From the NCBI RefSeq assembly GCF_029227915.1, contig NC_079881.1, positions 25,273,501 to 25,337,500 of the forward strand: a stretch of 64,000 nucleotides of DNA, written 5' to 3'. The notes under the pieces are model-generated. The model did no database searches. It was given only the letters and a program-made list of their open reading frames with translations, and was not told the origin of the DNA. This document shows positions 48,151 through 60,485 of this stretch, piece after piece. A program made the position numbers and the translations under genes. This stretch comes from Hydractinia symbiolongicarpus (lineage: Eukaryota > Cnidaria > Hydrozoa > Anthoathecata > Hydractiniidae). Every line of letters begins with the position of its first letter. Positions within the stretch are counted from its first letter, which is position 1.

Positions 48151-49940
48151 ATAAAAAATGAAATCATTTTTGAAAACTACAAGTCTCATGCGTCTTAGTG
48201 GTGAAAAAATAATTTAAAAAATCGTTCGGGAAATGAGTTTACTCCCAGTTTACTTTCTTTGTATACATTCGACTATACGGGTCAAGCCGGGGATTTACGG
48301 CAAATCGCGGGTTTTCGTTTACCGGCGATTAAACTCCTTTTATTCAGCGTCTCATCAAAAATGAAATCATTTTTGAAAACTACAAGTCTCATGCCTTTTA
48401 GTGGTGAAAAAATAATTTAAAGAATCGTTTGGGAAGTGAGTTTACTCCCTGGGTACTTTCTTTGTATACTTTTGACTATACGGGCCGAGTCTGGGATTTA
48501 CGGGAAATTGCGAGTTTTCGTTTGCCTGCGATTAAACTCTTTTTATTCAGCGTCTCATCAAAAATGAAATCGTTTTTGAAAACTACAAGTCTTATGCGTT
48601 TTAATGGTAAAAAATTAATTTAAAAAATCGTTCGGGAAATGAGTTTACTCCCAGTTTACTTTCTTTGTATACATTTGACTATACGGGTCAAGCCCGGGAT
48701 TTACGGCAAATCGCGGGTTTTCGTTTGCCGGCGATTAAACTCCTTTTATTCAGCGTCTCATCAAAAATGGAATCATTTTTGAAAACTACAAGTCTCATGC
48801 GTTTTAGTGGTGAAAAAATAATTTAAAAAATCGTTCGGGAAATGAGTTTACTCCCTGGGTATATTCTTTGTATACATTCGACTATACGGCCAAGCCCGGG
48901 ATTTACGGGAAATCGGGGGTTTTTGTTGGCCGGCGATTAAAGTCCTTTTATTCAGCGTCTCATCAAAAACGAAATCATTTTTAAAAACTACAAGTCTCAT
49001 GCGTTTTAGTGGTGAAAAAATAATTTAAAAAATCATTCGGGAAATGAGTTTACTCCCAGTTTACTTTCTTTGTATACATTCGACTATACGGGTCAAGCCC
49101 GGGATTTACGGGAAATCACGGGTTTTCGTTGGCCGGCGATTAAACTCCTTTTATTCAGCGTCTCATCAAAAACGAAATCATTTTTAAAAACTACAAGTTT
49201 CATGCGTTTTAGTGGTGAAAAAATAATTTAAAGAATCGTTTGGGAAATGAGTTTACTCCCTGGGTACTTTCTTTGTATACTTTTCACTGTACGGGCCGAG
49301 TCCGTGATATACGGAAAATCGCGGGTTTTCGTTTGCCGGCGATTAAACTCCTTTTATTCAGCGTCTCATCAAAAATGAAATCATTTTTGAAAACTACAAG
49401 TCTCATGCGTTTTAGTGGTGAAGAAATAATTTAAAAAAATCGTTCGGGAAATGAGTTTACTCCCTGGGTATTTTCTTTGTATACATTCGACTATACGGGT
49501 GAAGCCCGGGATTTACGGCAAATCGCGGGTTTTCGTTTGCCGGCGATTAAACTCCTTTTATTCAGCGTCTCATCAAAAATGAAATCATTTTTGAAAACTA
49601 CAAGTCTCATGCGTTTTAGTGATGAAAAAATAATTTAAAGAATCGTTTGGGAAATGAGTTTACTCCCTGGGTACTTTCTTTGTATACTTTTCACTGTACG
49701 GGCCGAGTCCGGGATTTACGGAAAATTGCGGGTTTTCGTTTGCCGGCGATTAAACTCCTTTTATTCAGCGTCTCATCAAAAATGAAATCGTTTTTGAAAA
49801 CTACAAGTCTTATGCGTTTTAATGGTAAAAAAGTAATTTAAAAAATCGTTCGGGAAATGAGTGTACTCCCAGTTTACTTTCTTTGTATACATTTGACTAT
49901 ACGGGTCAAACCCGGGATTTACGGCAAATCGCGGGTTTTA
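48150..49940. repeat. Family B block 4, long-range copy of 9177-10756
   Basis: 48357-49936 matches 9177-10756 at a constant offset of 39180 bp. Rare variants are shared in order: AAGTTTCATGCG (10016 and 49196), GGGTGAAGCCC (10318 and 49498) and GAGTGTACTCCCAG (10680 and 49860). The copy ends at a 26-bp deletion. It contains no gene. Confidence 0.85.
49931..49940. repeat. 26-bp deletion junction in one monomer
   Basis: GCGGGTTTT runs straight into ATTCAGCG. The CGTTTGCCGGCGATTAAACT part and its flanks are missing. The lost segment is 26 bp and is bounded by TTTT on both sides, so the event has 4 bp of microhomology. The monomer after the junction has a family C-like GTGTTCTCCC with GGGTGTTTTC, then the array becomes family A. 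Confidence 0.88.
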
Positions 49941-51380
49941 TTCAGCGTCTCATCAAAAATGAAATCATTTTTGAAAACTACAAGTCTCATGCGTTTCAGT
50001 GGTGAAGAAATAATTTAAAAAATCGTTCGGGAAATGAGTGTTCTCCCTGGGTGTTTTCTTTGTATACATTAGACTATACGGGCCAAGCCCGGGATTTACG
50101 GGAAATCGCGGGTTTTCGTTTGCCGGCGATTAAACTTCTTTTATTCAGCGTCTCATCAAAAATGAAATCATTTTTGAAAACTACAAGTCTCATGCGTTTT
50201 AGTGGTGAAGAAATAATTTAAAAAATCGTTCGGGTAATGAGTGTACTCCCTGGGTATTTTCTTTGTATACATTCGACTATACGGCCAACTCAGGGATTTA
50301 CGGGAAATCGTGGGTTTTCGTTTGCCGGCGATTAAACTTCTTTTATTCAGCGTCTCATCAAAAATGAAATCATTTTTGAAAACTACAAGTCTCATGCGTT
50401 TTAGTGGTGAAGAAATAATTTAAAAAATCCTTCGGGTAATGAGTGTACTCCCTAGGTAATTTCTTTGTATACATTCGACTATACGGCCAAGCCAGGGATT
50501 TACGGGAAATCACGGGTTTTCGTTTGCCGGCGATTAAACTCCTTTTATTCAGCGTCTCATTAATAACGAAATCATTTTTGAAAACTACAAGTCTCATTCG
50601 TTTTAGTGGTGAAAAATAATTTAAAGAATCGTCGGGAAATGAGTTTACACCCTGGGTACTTTCTTTGTATACTTTTGACTATACGGGCCGAGTCCGGGAT
50701 TTACGTGAAATCGCGGTTTTTGTTTGCCGGCGATTAAACTCCTTTTATTCAGCGTCTCATAAAAAATGAAATCATTTTTGAAAACTACAAGTCTCATGCG
50801 TCTAAGTGGTGAAAAAATAATTTAAAAAATCGTTCGGGAAATGAGTTTACTCCCTGGGTACTTTCTTTGTATACATTCGACTATACGGGCCAAGCCCGAG
50901 ATTTACGGGAAATCGCGGGTTTTCGTTTGCCGGCGATTAAACTCCTTTTATTCAGCGTCTCATCAAAAACGAAATGATTTTTGAAAACTACAAGTCTTAT
51001 GCGTTTTAGTGGTGAAAAATAATTTAAAGAATCGTTCGGGAAATGAGTTTACTCCCTGGGTACTTTCTTTGTATACTTTTGACTATACGGGCCGGGTCCG
51101 GGATTTACGGGAAATCGCGGGTTTTCGTTTGCCGGCGATTAAACTCCTTTTATTCAGCGTCTCATAAAAAATGAAATCATTTTTGAAAATTACAAGTCTC
51201 ATGCGTCTTAGTGGTGGAAAAATAATTTAAAAAATCGTTCAAGAAATGAGTTTACTCCCTGGGTCCTTTCTTTGTATACATTCGACTATACGGGCCGATT
51301 CCGGGATATACGGGAAATCGCGGGTTTTCGTTTGCCGGCGATTAAACTCCTTTTATTCAGCGTCTCATCAAAAATGAAAT
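49940..51380. repeat. Family A block 5
   Basis: This short block has ATTAGACTATAC, CCAACTCAGGG, CATTAATAACG and AATCGTCGGG monomers. About 50060-50790 matches 11108-11840 (offset 38952). About 50370-51180 matches 12631-13440 (offset 37739), including the private TTATGCGTTTTAG after GAAATGATTT. About 50471 onward also matches 24070 onward (offset 26401). It contains no gene. Confidence 0.75.
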
Positions 51381-53466
51381 CATTTTTGAAAACTACAAGT
51401 CTCATGCGTTTTAGTGGTGAAGAAATAATTTAAAAAATCGTTCGGGAAATGAGTGTTCTCCCTGGGTATTTTCTTTGTATACATTCGACTATACGGCCAA
51501 GCCCGGGATTTACGGGAAATGGCGGGTTTTCGTTTGCCGGCGATTAAACTCTTTTTATTCAGCGTCTCATCAAAAACGAAATGATTTTTGAAAACTACAA
51601 GTCTCATGCGTTTTAGTGGTGAAAAATAATTTAAAGAATCGTTCGGGAAATGAGTTTACTCCCTGGGTACTTTCTTTGTATACTTTTGACTATACGGGCC
51701 GAGTCCGGGATTTTCGCGAATTCGCGGGTTTTTGTTTGCCGGCGATTAAACTCCTTTTATTCAACGTCTCATCAAAAATGAAATCATTTTTGAAAACTAC
51801 AAGTCTCATGCGTTTTTGTGGTGAAGAAATTATTTAAAAAATCGTTCGGGAAATGAGTGTTCTCCCTGGGTGTTTTCTTTGTATACATTCGACTATACGG
51901 TTAAGCCCGGGATTTACGGGAAACCGTGGGTTTTCGTTTGCCGGCGATTAACCTCCTTTTATTCAGCGTCTCATCAAAAATGAAATCATTTTTGAAAACT
52001 ACAAGTCTCATGCGTTGTAGTGGTGAAAAAATAATTTAAAAAATCGTTCAAGAAATGAGTTTACTCCCTGGGTACTTTCTTTGTATACATTCGACTATAC
52101 GGCCGATTCCGGGATATACGAGAAATCGCGGGTTTTCGTTTGCTTCGATTAAACTCCTTTTATTCAGCGTCTCATCAAAAATAAAATCATTTTCGAAAAC
52201 TGCAAGTCTCATGCGTTTTAGTGGTGAATAAATAATTTAAAAAATCGTTCGGAAAATGAGTTTACTCCCTGGGTATTTTCTTTGTATACATTGGACTATA
52301 CGGCCAAGCCCGGGATTTACGGGAAATCCCGGGTTTTCGTTTGCCGGCGAATAAACTCCTTTTATTCAGCGTCTCATCAAAAACGAAATCATTTTTGAAA
52401 ACTACAAGTCTCATGCGTTTTAGTGGTGAAGAAATAATTTAAAAAATCGTTCGGGAAATGAGTGTTCTCCCTGGGTATTTTCTTTGTATACACTCGACTA
52501 TACGGCCAAGCCCGGGATTTACGGGAAATCGCGGGTTTTCGTTTGCCGGCGATTAAACACCTTTTAGTCAGCGTCTCATCAAAAACGAAATGATTTTTGA
52601 AAACTACAAGTCTCATGCGTTTTAGTGGTGAAAAATAATTTAAAGAATCGTTCGGGAAATGAGTTTACTCCCTGGGTAATTTCTTTGTATACTTTTGACT
52701 ATACGGGCCGAGTCCGGGATTTCCGCGAACTCGCGGGTTTTTGTTTGCCGGCGATTAAACTCCTTTTATTCAGCGCCTCATCAAAAATGAAATCATTTTT
52801 GATAACTACAAGTCTCATGCGTTTTATTGGTGAAGAAATAATTTAAAAAATCGTTCGGGAAATGAGTGTTCTCCCTGGGTGTTTTCTTTGTATACATTCG
52901 ACTATACGGCCAAGCCCGGGATTTACGGGAAATCGCGGGTTTTCGTTTGCCGGCGATTAACCTCCTTTTATTCAGCGTCTCATCAAAAATGAAATCATTT
53001 TTAAAAACTACAAGTCTCATGCGTTGTAGTGGTGAAAAAATAATTTAAAAAATCGTTCAAGAAATGGGTTTACTCCCTGGGTACTTTCTTTGTATACATT
53101 CGACTATACGGCCGATTCCAGGATATACGGGAAATCGCGGGTTCTCGTTTGCTTCGATTAAACTCCTTTTGTTCAGCGTCTCATCAAAAATGAAATCATT
53201 TTCGAAAACTACAAGTCTCATGCGTTTTAGTGGTGAAGAAATAATTTAAAAAATCGTTCGGAAAATGAGCTTACTCCCTGGGTATTTTCTTTGTATACAT
53301 TCGACTATACGGCCAAGCCCGGGATTTACAGGAAATCCCGGGTTTTCGTTTGCCGGCGAAAAAACTCCTTTTATTCAGCGTCTCATCAAAAACGAAATGA
53401 TTTTTGAAAACTACAAGTCTCATGCGTTGTAGTGGTGAAAAAATAATTTAAAAAATCGTTCAAGAA

Positions 53467-54877
53467 ATGGGTTTACTCCCTGGGTACTTTCTCTGTATAC
53501 ATTCGACTATACGGCCGATTCCAGGATATACGGGAAATCGCGGGTTTTCGTTTGCTTCAATTAAACTCCTTTTCTTCAGCGTCTCATCAAAAATGAAATC
53601 ATTTTCGAAAACTACAAGTCTCATGCGTTTTAGTGGTGAAGAAATAATTTAAAAAATCGTTCGGAAAATGAGTTTACTCCCTGGGTATTTTCTTTGTATA
53701 CATTCGATTATATGGCCAAGCCCGGGATTTACGGGAAATCCCGGGTTTTCGTTTGCCGGCGAATAAACTCCTTTAATTCAGCGTCTCATCAAAAACGAAA
53801 TCATTTTTGAAAACTACAAGTCTCATGCGTTTTAGTGGTGAAGAAATAATTTAAAAAATCGTTCGGGAAATGAGTGTTCTCCCTGGGTATTTTCTTTGTA
53901 TACATTCGACTATACGGCCAAGCCCGGAATTTACGGGAAATCGCAGGTTTTTGTTTGCCGGCGATTAACCTCCTTTTATTCAGCGTCTCATCAAAAATGA
54001 AATCATTTTTAAAAACTACAAGTCTCATGCGTTGTAGTGGTGAAAAAATAATTTAAAAAATCGTTCAAGAAATGAGTTTACTCCCTGGGTACTTTCTTTG
54101 TATACATTCGACTACACGGCCAATTCCGGGATATACGGGAAATCGCGGGTTTTCGTTTGCCGGCGATTAAACTCCTTTTATTCAGCGTCTCATCAAAAAT
54201 GAAATCATTTTCGAAAACTACAAGTCTCATGCGTTTTAGTGGTGAAGAAATAATTTAAAAATTCGTTCGGAAAATGAGTTTACTCCCTGGGTATTTTCTT
54301 TGTATACATTCGACTATAAGGCCAAGCCCGGGATTTTCGGGAAATCCCGGATTTTCGTTTGCCGGCGAATAAACTCCTTTTATTCAGCGTCTCATCAAAA
54401 ACGAAATCATTTTTGAAAACTACAAGTCTCATGCGTTTTAGTGGTGAAAAAATAATTTAAAGAATCGTTCGGGAAGGGAGTTTACTCCCTGGGTACTTTC
54501 TTTGTATACTTTTGAATATACGGGCCGAGTCCGGGATTTACGGGAAATTGCGGGTTTTCGTTTGCCGGCGATTAAACTCCTTTTATTCAGCGTCTCATCA
54601 AAAATGAAATCGTTTTTGAAAACTACAAGTCTTATGCGTTTTAATGGTAAAAAATTAATTTAAAAAATCGTTCGGGAAATGAGTTTACCCCCAGTTTACT
54701 TTCTTTGTATACATTTGACTATACGGGTCAAGCCCGGGATTTACGGCAAATCGCGGGTTTTCGTTTGCCGGCGATTAAACTCCTTTTATTCAGCGTCTCA
54801 TCAAAAACGAAATCATTTTTAAAAACTACAAGTCTCATGCGTTTTAGTGGTGAAAAAATAATTTAAAAAATCGTTCG
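53467..54877. repeat. Seven-monomer unit, copy 1 of 3
   Basis: Marked by TTTGCTTCAATTAAAC, CGATTATATGGCC, CTTTAATTCAG and AAGGGAGTTTACTCCC in that order. The next two copies begin at 57303 (offset 3836) and 58718. Confidence 0.8.
54475..54490. other. 16-bp dyad AGGGAGTTTACTCCCT
   Basis: A G at the usual AAATGAG/AAGTGAG position makes 7-bp complementary arms AGGGAGT and ACTCCCT around TT. It recurs at 58311-58326 and 59726-59741, once per seven-monomer unit. Other monomers keep only GAGT-TT-ACTC. Confidence 0.92.
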
Positions 54878-54879
54878 GG

Positions 54880-56280
54880 AAATGAGTTTACTCCCAGTTT
54901 ACTTTCTTTGTATACATTCGACTATACGGGTCAAGCCGGGGATTTACGGCAAATCGCGGGTTTTCGTTTACCGGCGATTAAACTCCTTTTATTCAGCGTC
55001 TCATCAAAAATGAAATCATTTTTGAAAACTACAAGTCTCATGCGTTTTAGTGGTGAAAAAATAATTTAAAAAATCGTTTGGGAAATGAGTTTACTCCCTG
55101 GGTACTTTCTTTGTATAATTTTCACTGTACGGGCCGAGTCCGTGATATACGGAAAATCGTGGGTTCTCGATTGCCGGCGATTAAACTCCTTTTATTCAGC
55201 GTCTCATCAAAAATGAAATCATTTTTGAAAACTACAAGTCTCATGCCTTTTAGTGGTGAAAAAATAATTTAAAGAATCGTTTGGGAAGTGAGTTTACTCC
55301 CTGGGTACTTTCTTTGTATACTTTTGACTATACGGGCCGAGTCTGGGATTTACGGGAAATTGCGGGTTTTCGTTTGCCGGCGATTAAACTCCTTTTATTA
55401 AGCGTCTCATCAAAAATGAAATCTTAAATCAAGTCTTATGCGTTTTAAGGGTAAAAAATTAATTTAAAAAATCGTTCGGGAAATGAGTTTACTCCCAGTT
55501 TACTTTCTTTGTATACATTCGACTATACGGGTCAAGCCCGGGATTTACGGCAAATCGCGAGTTTTCGTTTGCCGGCGATTAAACTCCTTTTATTCAGCAT
55601 CTCATCAAAAACGAAATCATTTTTAAAAACTACAAGTCTCATGCGTTTTAGTAGTGAAAAAATAATTTAAAAAATCGTTCGGAAAATGAGTTTACTCCCA
55701 GTTTACTTTCTTTGTATACATTCGACTATACGGGTCAAGCCCGGGATTTGCGGCAAATCGCGGGTTTTCGTTTGCCGGCAATTAAACACCTTTTATTCAG
55801 CGTCTCATCAAAAAAGAAATCATTTTTGAAAACGACAAGTCTCATGCGTTTTAGTGGTGAAAAAATAATTTAAAGAATCGCTTGGGAAATGAGTTTACTC
55901 CCAGGGTACTTTCTTTGTATACTTTTCACTGTACGGGCCGAGTCCGTGATATACGGAAAATCGCGGGTTTTCGTTTGCCGGCGATTAAACTCCTTTTATT
56001 CAGCGTCTCATCAAAAATGAAATCATTTTTGAAAACTACAAGTCTCATGCGTTTTAGTGGTGAAAAAATAATTTAAAGAATCGTTCGGGAAATGAGTTTA
56101 CTCCCAGTTTACTTTCTTTGTATACATTTGACTATACGGGTCAAGCTCGGGATTTTCGGCAAATCGCGGGTTTTCGTTTGCCGGCGATTAAACTCCTTTT
56201 ATTCAGCGTCTCATCAAAAATGAAATCATTTTTGAAAACTACAAGTCTCATGCGTTTTAGTGGTGAAGAAATAATTTAAA
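54880..56280. repeat. Family B block 5
   Basis: CCCAGTTTAC, TACCGGCG, CATGCCTTTTAG and the shortened ATCTTAAATC monomer define it. About 54880-55440 matches 59928-60488 at offset 5048, including the private GTATAATTTTCACTG (near 55113 and 60161). A monomer with GAAAACGACAAG lies near 55830. It contains no gene. Confidence 0.75.
55418..55437. repeat. 8-bp-shorter monomer variant, copy 1
   Basis: GAAATC is followed by TTAAATC and then AAGTCTTATG, in place of the usual ATTTTTGAAAACTAC. The monomer is therefore 8 bp shorter and loses the AAAAATGA-TCATTTTT dyad. It is preceded by the private TTATTAAGCG. Confidence 0.9.
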
Positions 56281-59200
56281 AAATCTTTCGAGAAATGGGT
56301 TTACTCCCTGGGTACTTTCTTTGTATACATTCGACTATACGGCCGATTCCAGGATATACGGGAAATCGCGGGTTTTCGTTTGCTTCGATTAAACTCCTTT
56401 TGTTCAGCGTCTCATCAAAAATGAAATCATTTTCGAAAACTACAAGTGTCATGCGTTTTAGTGGTGAAGAAATAATTTAAAAAATCGTTCGGAAAATGAG
56501 TTTACTCCCTGGGTATTTTCTTTGTATACATTCGACTATACGGCCAAGCCCGGGATTTACAGGAAATCCCGGGTTTTCGTTTGCCGGCGAAAAAACTCCT
56601 TTTATTCAGCGTCTCATCAAAAACGAAATCATTTTTGAAAACTACAAGTCTCATGCGTTTTAGTGGTGAAGAAATAATTTAAAAAATCGTTCGGGAAATG
56701 AGTGTTCTCCCTGGGTATTTTCTTTGTATACATTCGACTATACGGCCAAGCCCGGAATTTACGGGAAATCGCGGGTTTTCGTTTGCCGGCGATTAAACTC
56801 CTTTTATTCAGCGTCTCATCAAAAACGAAATGATTTTTGAAAACTACAAGTCTCATGCGTTTTAGTGGTGAAAAATAATTTAAAGAATCGTTCGGGAAAT
56901 GAGTTTACTCCCTGGGTACTTTCTTTGTATACATTCGACTATACGGCCAAGCCCGGAATTTACGGGAAATCGCGGGTTTTCGTTTGCCGGCGATTAAACT
57001 CCTTTTATTCAGCGTCTCATCAAAAACGAAATGATTTTTGAAAACTACAAGTCTCATGCGTTTTAGTGGTGAAAAATAATTTAAAGAATCGTTCGGGAAA
57101 TGAGTTTACTCCCTGGGTACTTTCTTTGTATACTTTTGACTATACGGGCCGAGTCCAGGATTTTCGCGAATTCACGGGTTTTTGTTTGCCGGCGATTAAA
57201 CTCCTTTTATTCAGCGTCTCATCAAAAATGAAATCATTTTTGAAAACTACAAGTCTCATGCGTTGTAGTGGTGAAAAAATAATTTAAAAAATCGTTCAAG
57301 AAATGGGTTTACTCCCTGGGTACTTTCTTTGTATACATTCGACTATACGGCCGATTCCAGGATATACGGGAAATCGCGGGTTTTCGTTTGCTTCAATTAA
57401 ACTCCTTTTATTCAGCGTCTCATCAAAAATGAAATCATTTTCGAAAACTACAAGTCTCATGCGTTTTAGTGGTGAAGAAATAATTTAAAAAATCGTTCGG
57501 AAAATGAGTTTACTCCCTGGGTATTTTCTTTGTATACATTCGATTATATGGCCAAGCCCGGGATTTACGGGAAATCCCGGGTTTTCGTTTGCCGGCGAAT
57601 AAACTCCTTTAACTCAGCGTCTCATCAAAAACGAAATCATTTTTGAAAACTACAAGTCTCATGCGTTTTAGTGGTGAAGAAATAATTTAAAAAATCGTTC
57701 GGGAAATGAGTGTTCTCCCTGGGTATTTTCTTTGTATACATTCGACTATACGGCCAAGCCCGGAATTTACGGGAAATCGCAGGTTTTCGTTTGCCGGCGA
57801 TTAACCTCCTTTTATTCAGCGTCTCATCAAAAATGAAATCATTTTTGAAAACTACAAGTCTCATGCGTTGTAGTGGTGAAAAAATAATTTAAAAAATCGT
57901 TCAAGAAATGAGTTTACTCCCTGGGTACTTTCTTTGTATACATTCGACTACACGGCCGATTCCGGGATATACGGGAAATCGCGGGTTTTCGTTTGCCGGC
58001 GATTAAACTCCTTTTATTCAGCGTCTCATCAAAAATGAAATCATTTTCGAAAACTACAAGTCTCATGCGTTTTAGTGGTGAAGAAATAATTTAAAAATTC
58101 GTTCGGAAAATGAGTTTACTCCCTGGGTATTTTCTTTGTATACATTCGACTATAAGGCCAAGCCCGGGATTTTCGGGAAATCCCGGGTTTTCGTTTGCCG
58201 GCGAATAAACTCCTTTTATTCAGCGTCTCATCAAAAACGAAATCATTTTTGAAAACTACAAGTCTCATGCGTTTTAGTGGTGAAAAAATAATTTAAAGAA
58301 TCGTTCGGGAAGGGAGTTTACTCCCTGTGTACTTTCTTTGTATACTTTTGAATATACGGGCCGAGTCCGGGATTTCCGGGAAATTGCGGGTTTTCGTTTG
58401 CCAGCGATTAAACTCCTTTTATTCAGCGTCTCATCAAAAATGAAATCGTTTTTGAAAACTACAAGTCTTATGCGTTTTAATGGTAAAAAATTAATTTAAA
58501 AAATCGTTCGGGAAATGAGTTTACCCCCAGTTTACTTTCTTTGTATACATTTGACTATACGGGTCAAGCCCGGGATTTACGGCAAATCGCGGGTTTTCGT
58601 TTGCCGGCGATTAAACTCCTTTTATTCAGCGTCTCATCAAAAACGAAATCATTTTTAAAAACTACAAGTCTCATGCGTTTTAGTGGTGAAAAAATAATTT
58701 AAAAAATCGTTCAAGAAATGGGTTTACTCCCTGGGTACTTTCTTTGTATACATTCGACTATACGGCCGATTCCAGGATATACGGGAAATCGCGGGTTTTC
58801 GTTTGCTTCAATTAAACTCCTTTTATTCAGCGTCTCATCAAAAATGAAATCATTTTCGAAAACTACAAGTCTCATGCGTTTTAGTGGTGAAGAAATAATT
58901 TAAAAAATCGTTCGGAAAATGAGTTTACTCCCTGGGTATTTTCTTTGTATACATTCGATTATATGGCCAAGCCCGGGATTTACGGGAAATCCCGGGTTTT
59001 CGTTTGCCGGCGAATAAACTCCTTTAATTCAGCGTCTCATCAAAAACGAAATCATTTTTGAAAACTACAAGTCTCATGCGTTTTAGTGGTGAAGAAATTA
59101 TTTAAAAAATCGTTCGGGAAATGAGTGTTCTCCCTGGGTATTTTCTTTGTATACATTCGACTATACGGCCAAGCCCGGAATTTACGGGAAATCGCAGGTT

Positions 59201-59885
59201 TTCGTTTGCCGGCGATTAACCTCCTTTTATTCAGCGTCTCATCAAAAATGAAATCATTTTTGAAAACTACAAGTCTCATGCGTTGTAGTGGTGAAAAAAT
59301 AATTTAAAAAATCGTTCAAGAAATGAGTTTACTCCCTGGGTACTTTCTTTGTATACATTCGACTACACGGCCGATTCCGGGATATACGGGAAATCGCGGG
59401 TTTTCGTTTGCCGGCGATTAAACTCCTTTTATTCAGCGTCTCATCAAAAATGAAATCATTTTTGAAAAGTAAAAGTCTCATGCGTTTTAGTGGTGAAGAA
59501 ATAATTTAAAAATTCGTTCGGAAAATGAGTTTACTCCCTGGGTATTTTCTTTGTATACATTCGACTATAAGGCCAAGCCCGGGATTTTCGGGAAATCCCG
59601 GGTTTTCGTTTGCCGGCGAATAAACTCCTTTTATTCAGCGTCTCATCAAAAACGAAATCATTTTTGAAAACTACAAGTCTCATGCGTTTTAGTGGTGAAA
59701 AAATAATTTAAAGAATCGTTCGGGAAGGGAGTTTACTCCCTGGGTACTTTCTTTGTATACTTTTGAATATACGGGCCGAGTCCGGGATTTACGGGAAATT
59801 GCGGGTTTTCGTTTGCCGGCGATTAAACTCCTTTTATTCAGCGTCTCATCAAAAATGAAATCGTTTTTGAAAACTACAAGTCTCA
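56280..59885. repeat. Family C block 4
   Basis: Family C monomers return without an intervening family A block. Near 56720-57125 two adjacent 202-bp monomers are almost identical (GGAATTTACGGG followed by AACGAAATGATTT). From 57303 two copies of the seven-monomer unit follow in tandem. It contains no gene. Confidence 0.75.
57303..59880. repeat. Tandem seven-monomer unit, 1415 bp, copies 2 and 3
   Basis: Copy 2 is 57303-58717 and copy 3 starts at 58718 and runs to about 59880. Shared rare variants: TTTGCTTCAATT, CGATTATATGGCC (near 57540 and 58955), ACTATAAGGCC, and AGGGAGTTTACTCCCT at 58311 and 59726, exactly 1415 bp apart. One difference is CTTTAACTCAG in copy 2 versus CTTTAATTCAG in copies 1 and 3. 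Confidence 0.87.
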
Positions 59886-60465
59886 TGCGTTTTAGTGGTG
59901 AAAAAATAATTTAAAAAATCGTTCGGGAAATGAGTTTACTCCCAGTTTACTTTCTTTGTATACATTCGACTATACGGGTCAAGCCGGGGATTTACGGCAA
60001 ATCGCGGGTTTTCGTTTACCGGCGATTAAACTCCTTTTATTCAGCGTCTCATCAAAAATGAAATCATTTTTGAAAACTACAAGTCTCATGCGTTTTAGTG
60101 GTGAAAAAATAATTTAAAGAATCGTTTGGGAAATGAGTTTACTCCCTGGGTACTTTCTTTGTATAATTTTCACTGTACGGGCCGAGTCCGTGATATACGG
60201 AAAATCGTGGGTTCTCGATTGCCGGCGATTAAACTCCTTTTATTCAGCGTCTCATCAAAAATGAAATCATTTTTGAAAACTACAAGTCTCATGCCTTTTA
60301 GTGGTGAAAAAATAATTTAAAGAATCGTTTGGGAAGTGAGTTTACTCCCTGGGTACTTTCTTTGTATACTTTTGACTATACGGGCCGAGTCTGGGTTTTA
60401 CGGGAAATTGCGGGTTTTCGCTTGCCGGCGATTAAACTCCTTTTATTAAGCGTCTCATCAAAAAT

Positions 60466-60485
60466 GAAATCTTAAATCAAGTCTT
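60466..60485. repeat. 8-bp-shorter monomer variant, copy 2
   Basis: Same deletion form as at 55418, again with TTATTAAGCG before it and TTAATGGTAAAAAATT after it. It belongs to the block copied at offset 5048. Confidence 0.9.

Larger units (their letters stand above)
51380..54880. repeat. Family C block 3
   Basis: The GTGTTCTCCC, TTCGCGAATTCGCG, CATGCGTTGTAG and TTTGCTTCGATT monomers appear in the same order as at 24979 onward; the match (offset 26401) runs to about 52510. The right part (53467-54877) is a seven-monomer unit that reappears at 57303-58713. It contains no gene. Confidence 0.78.
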
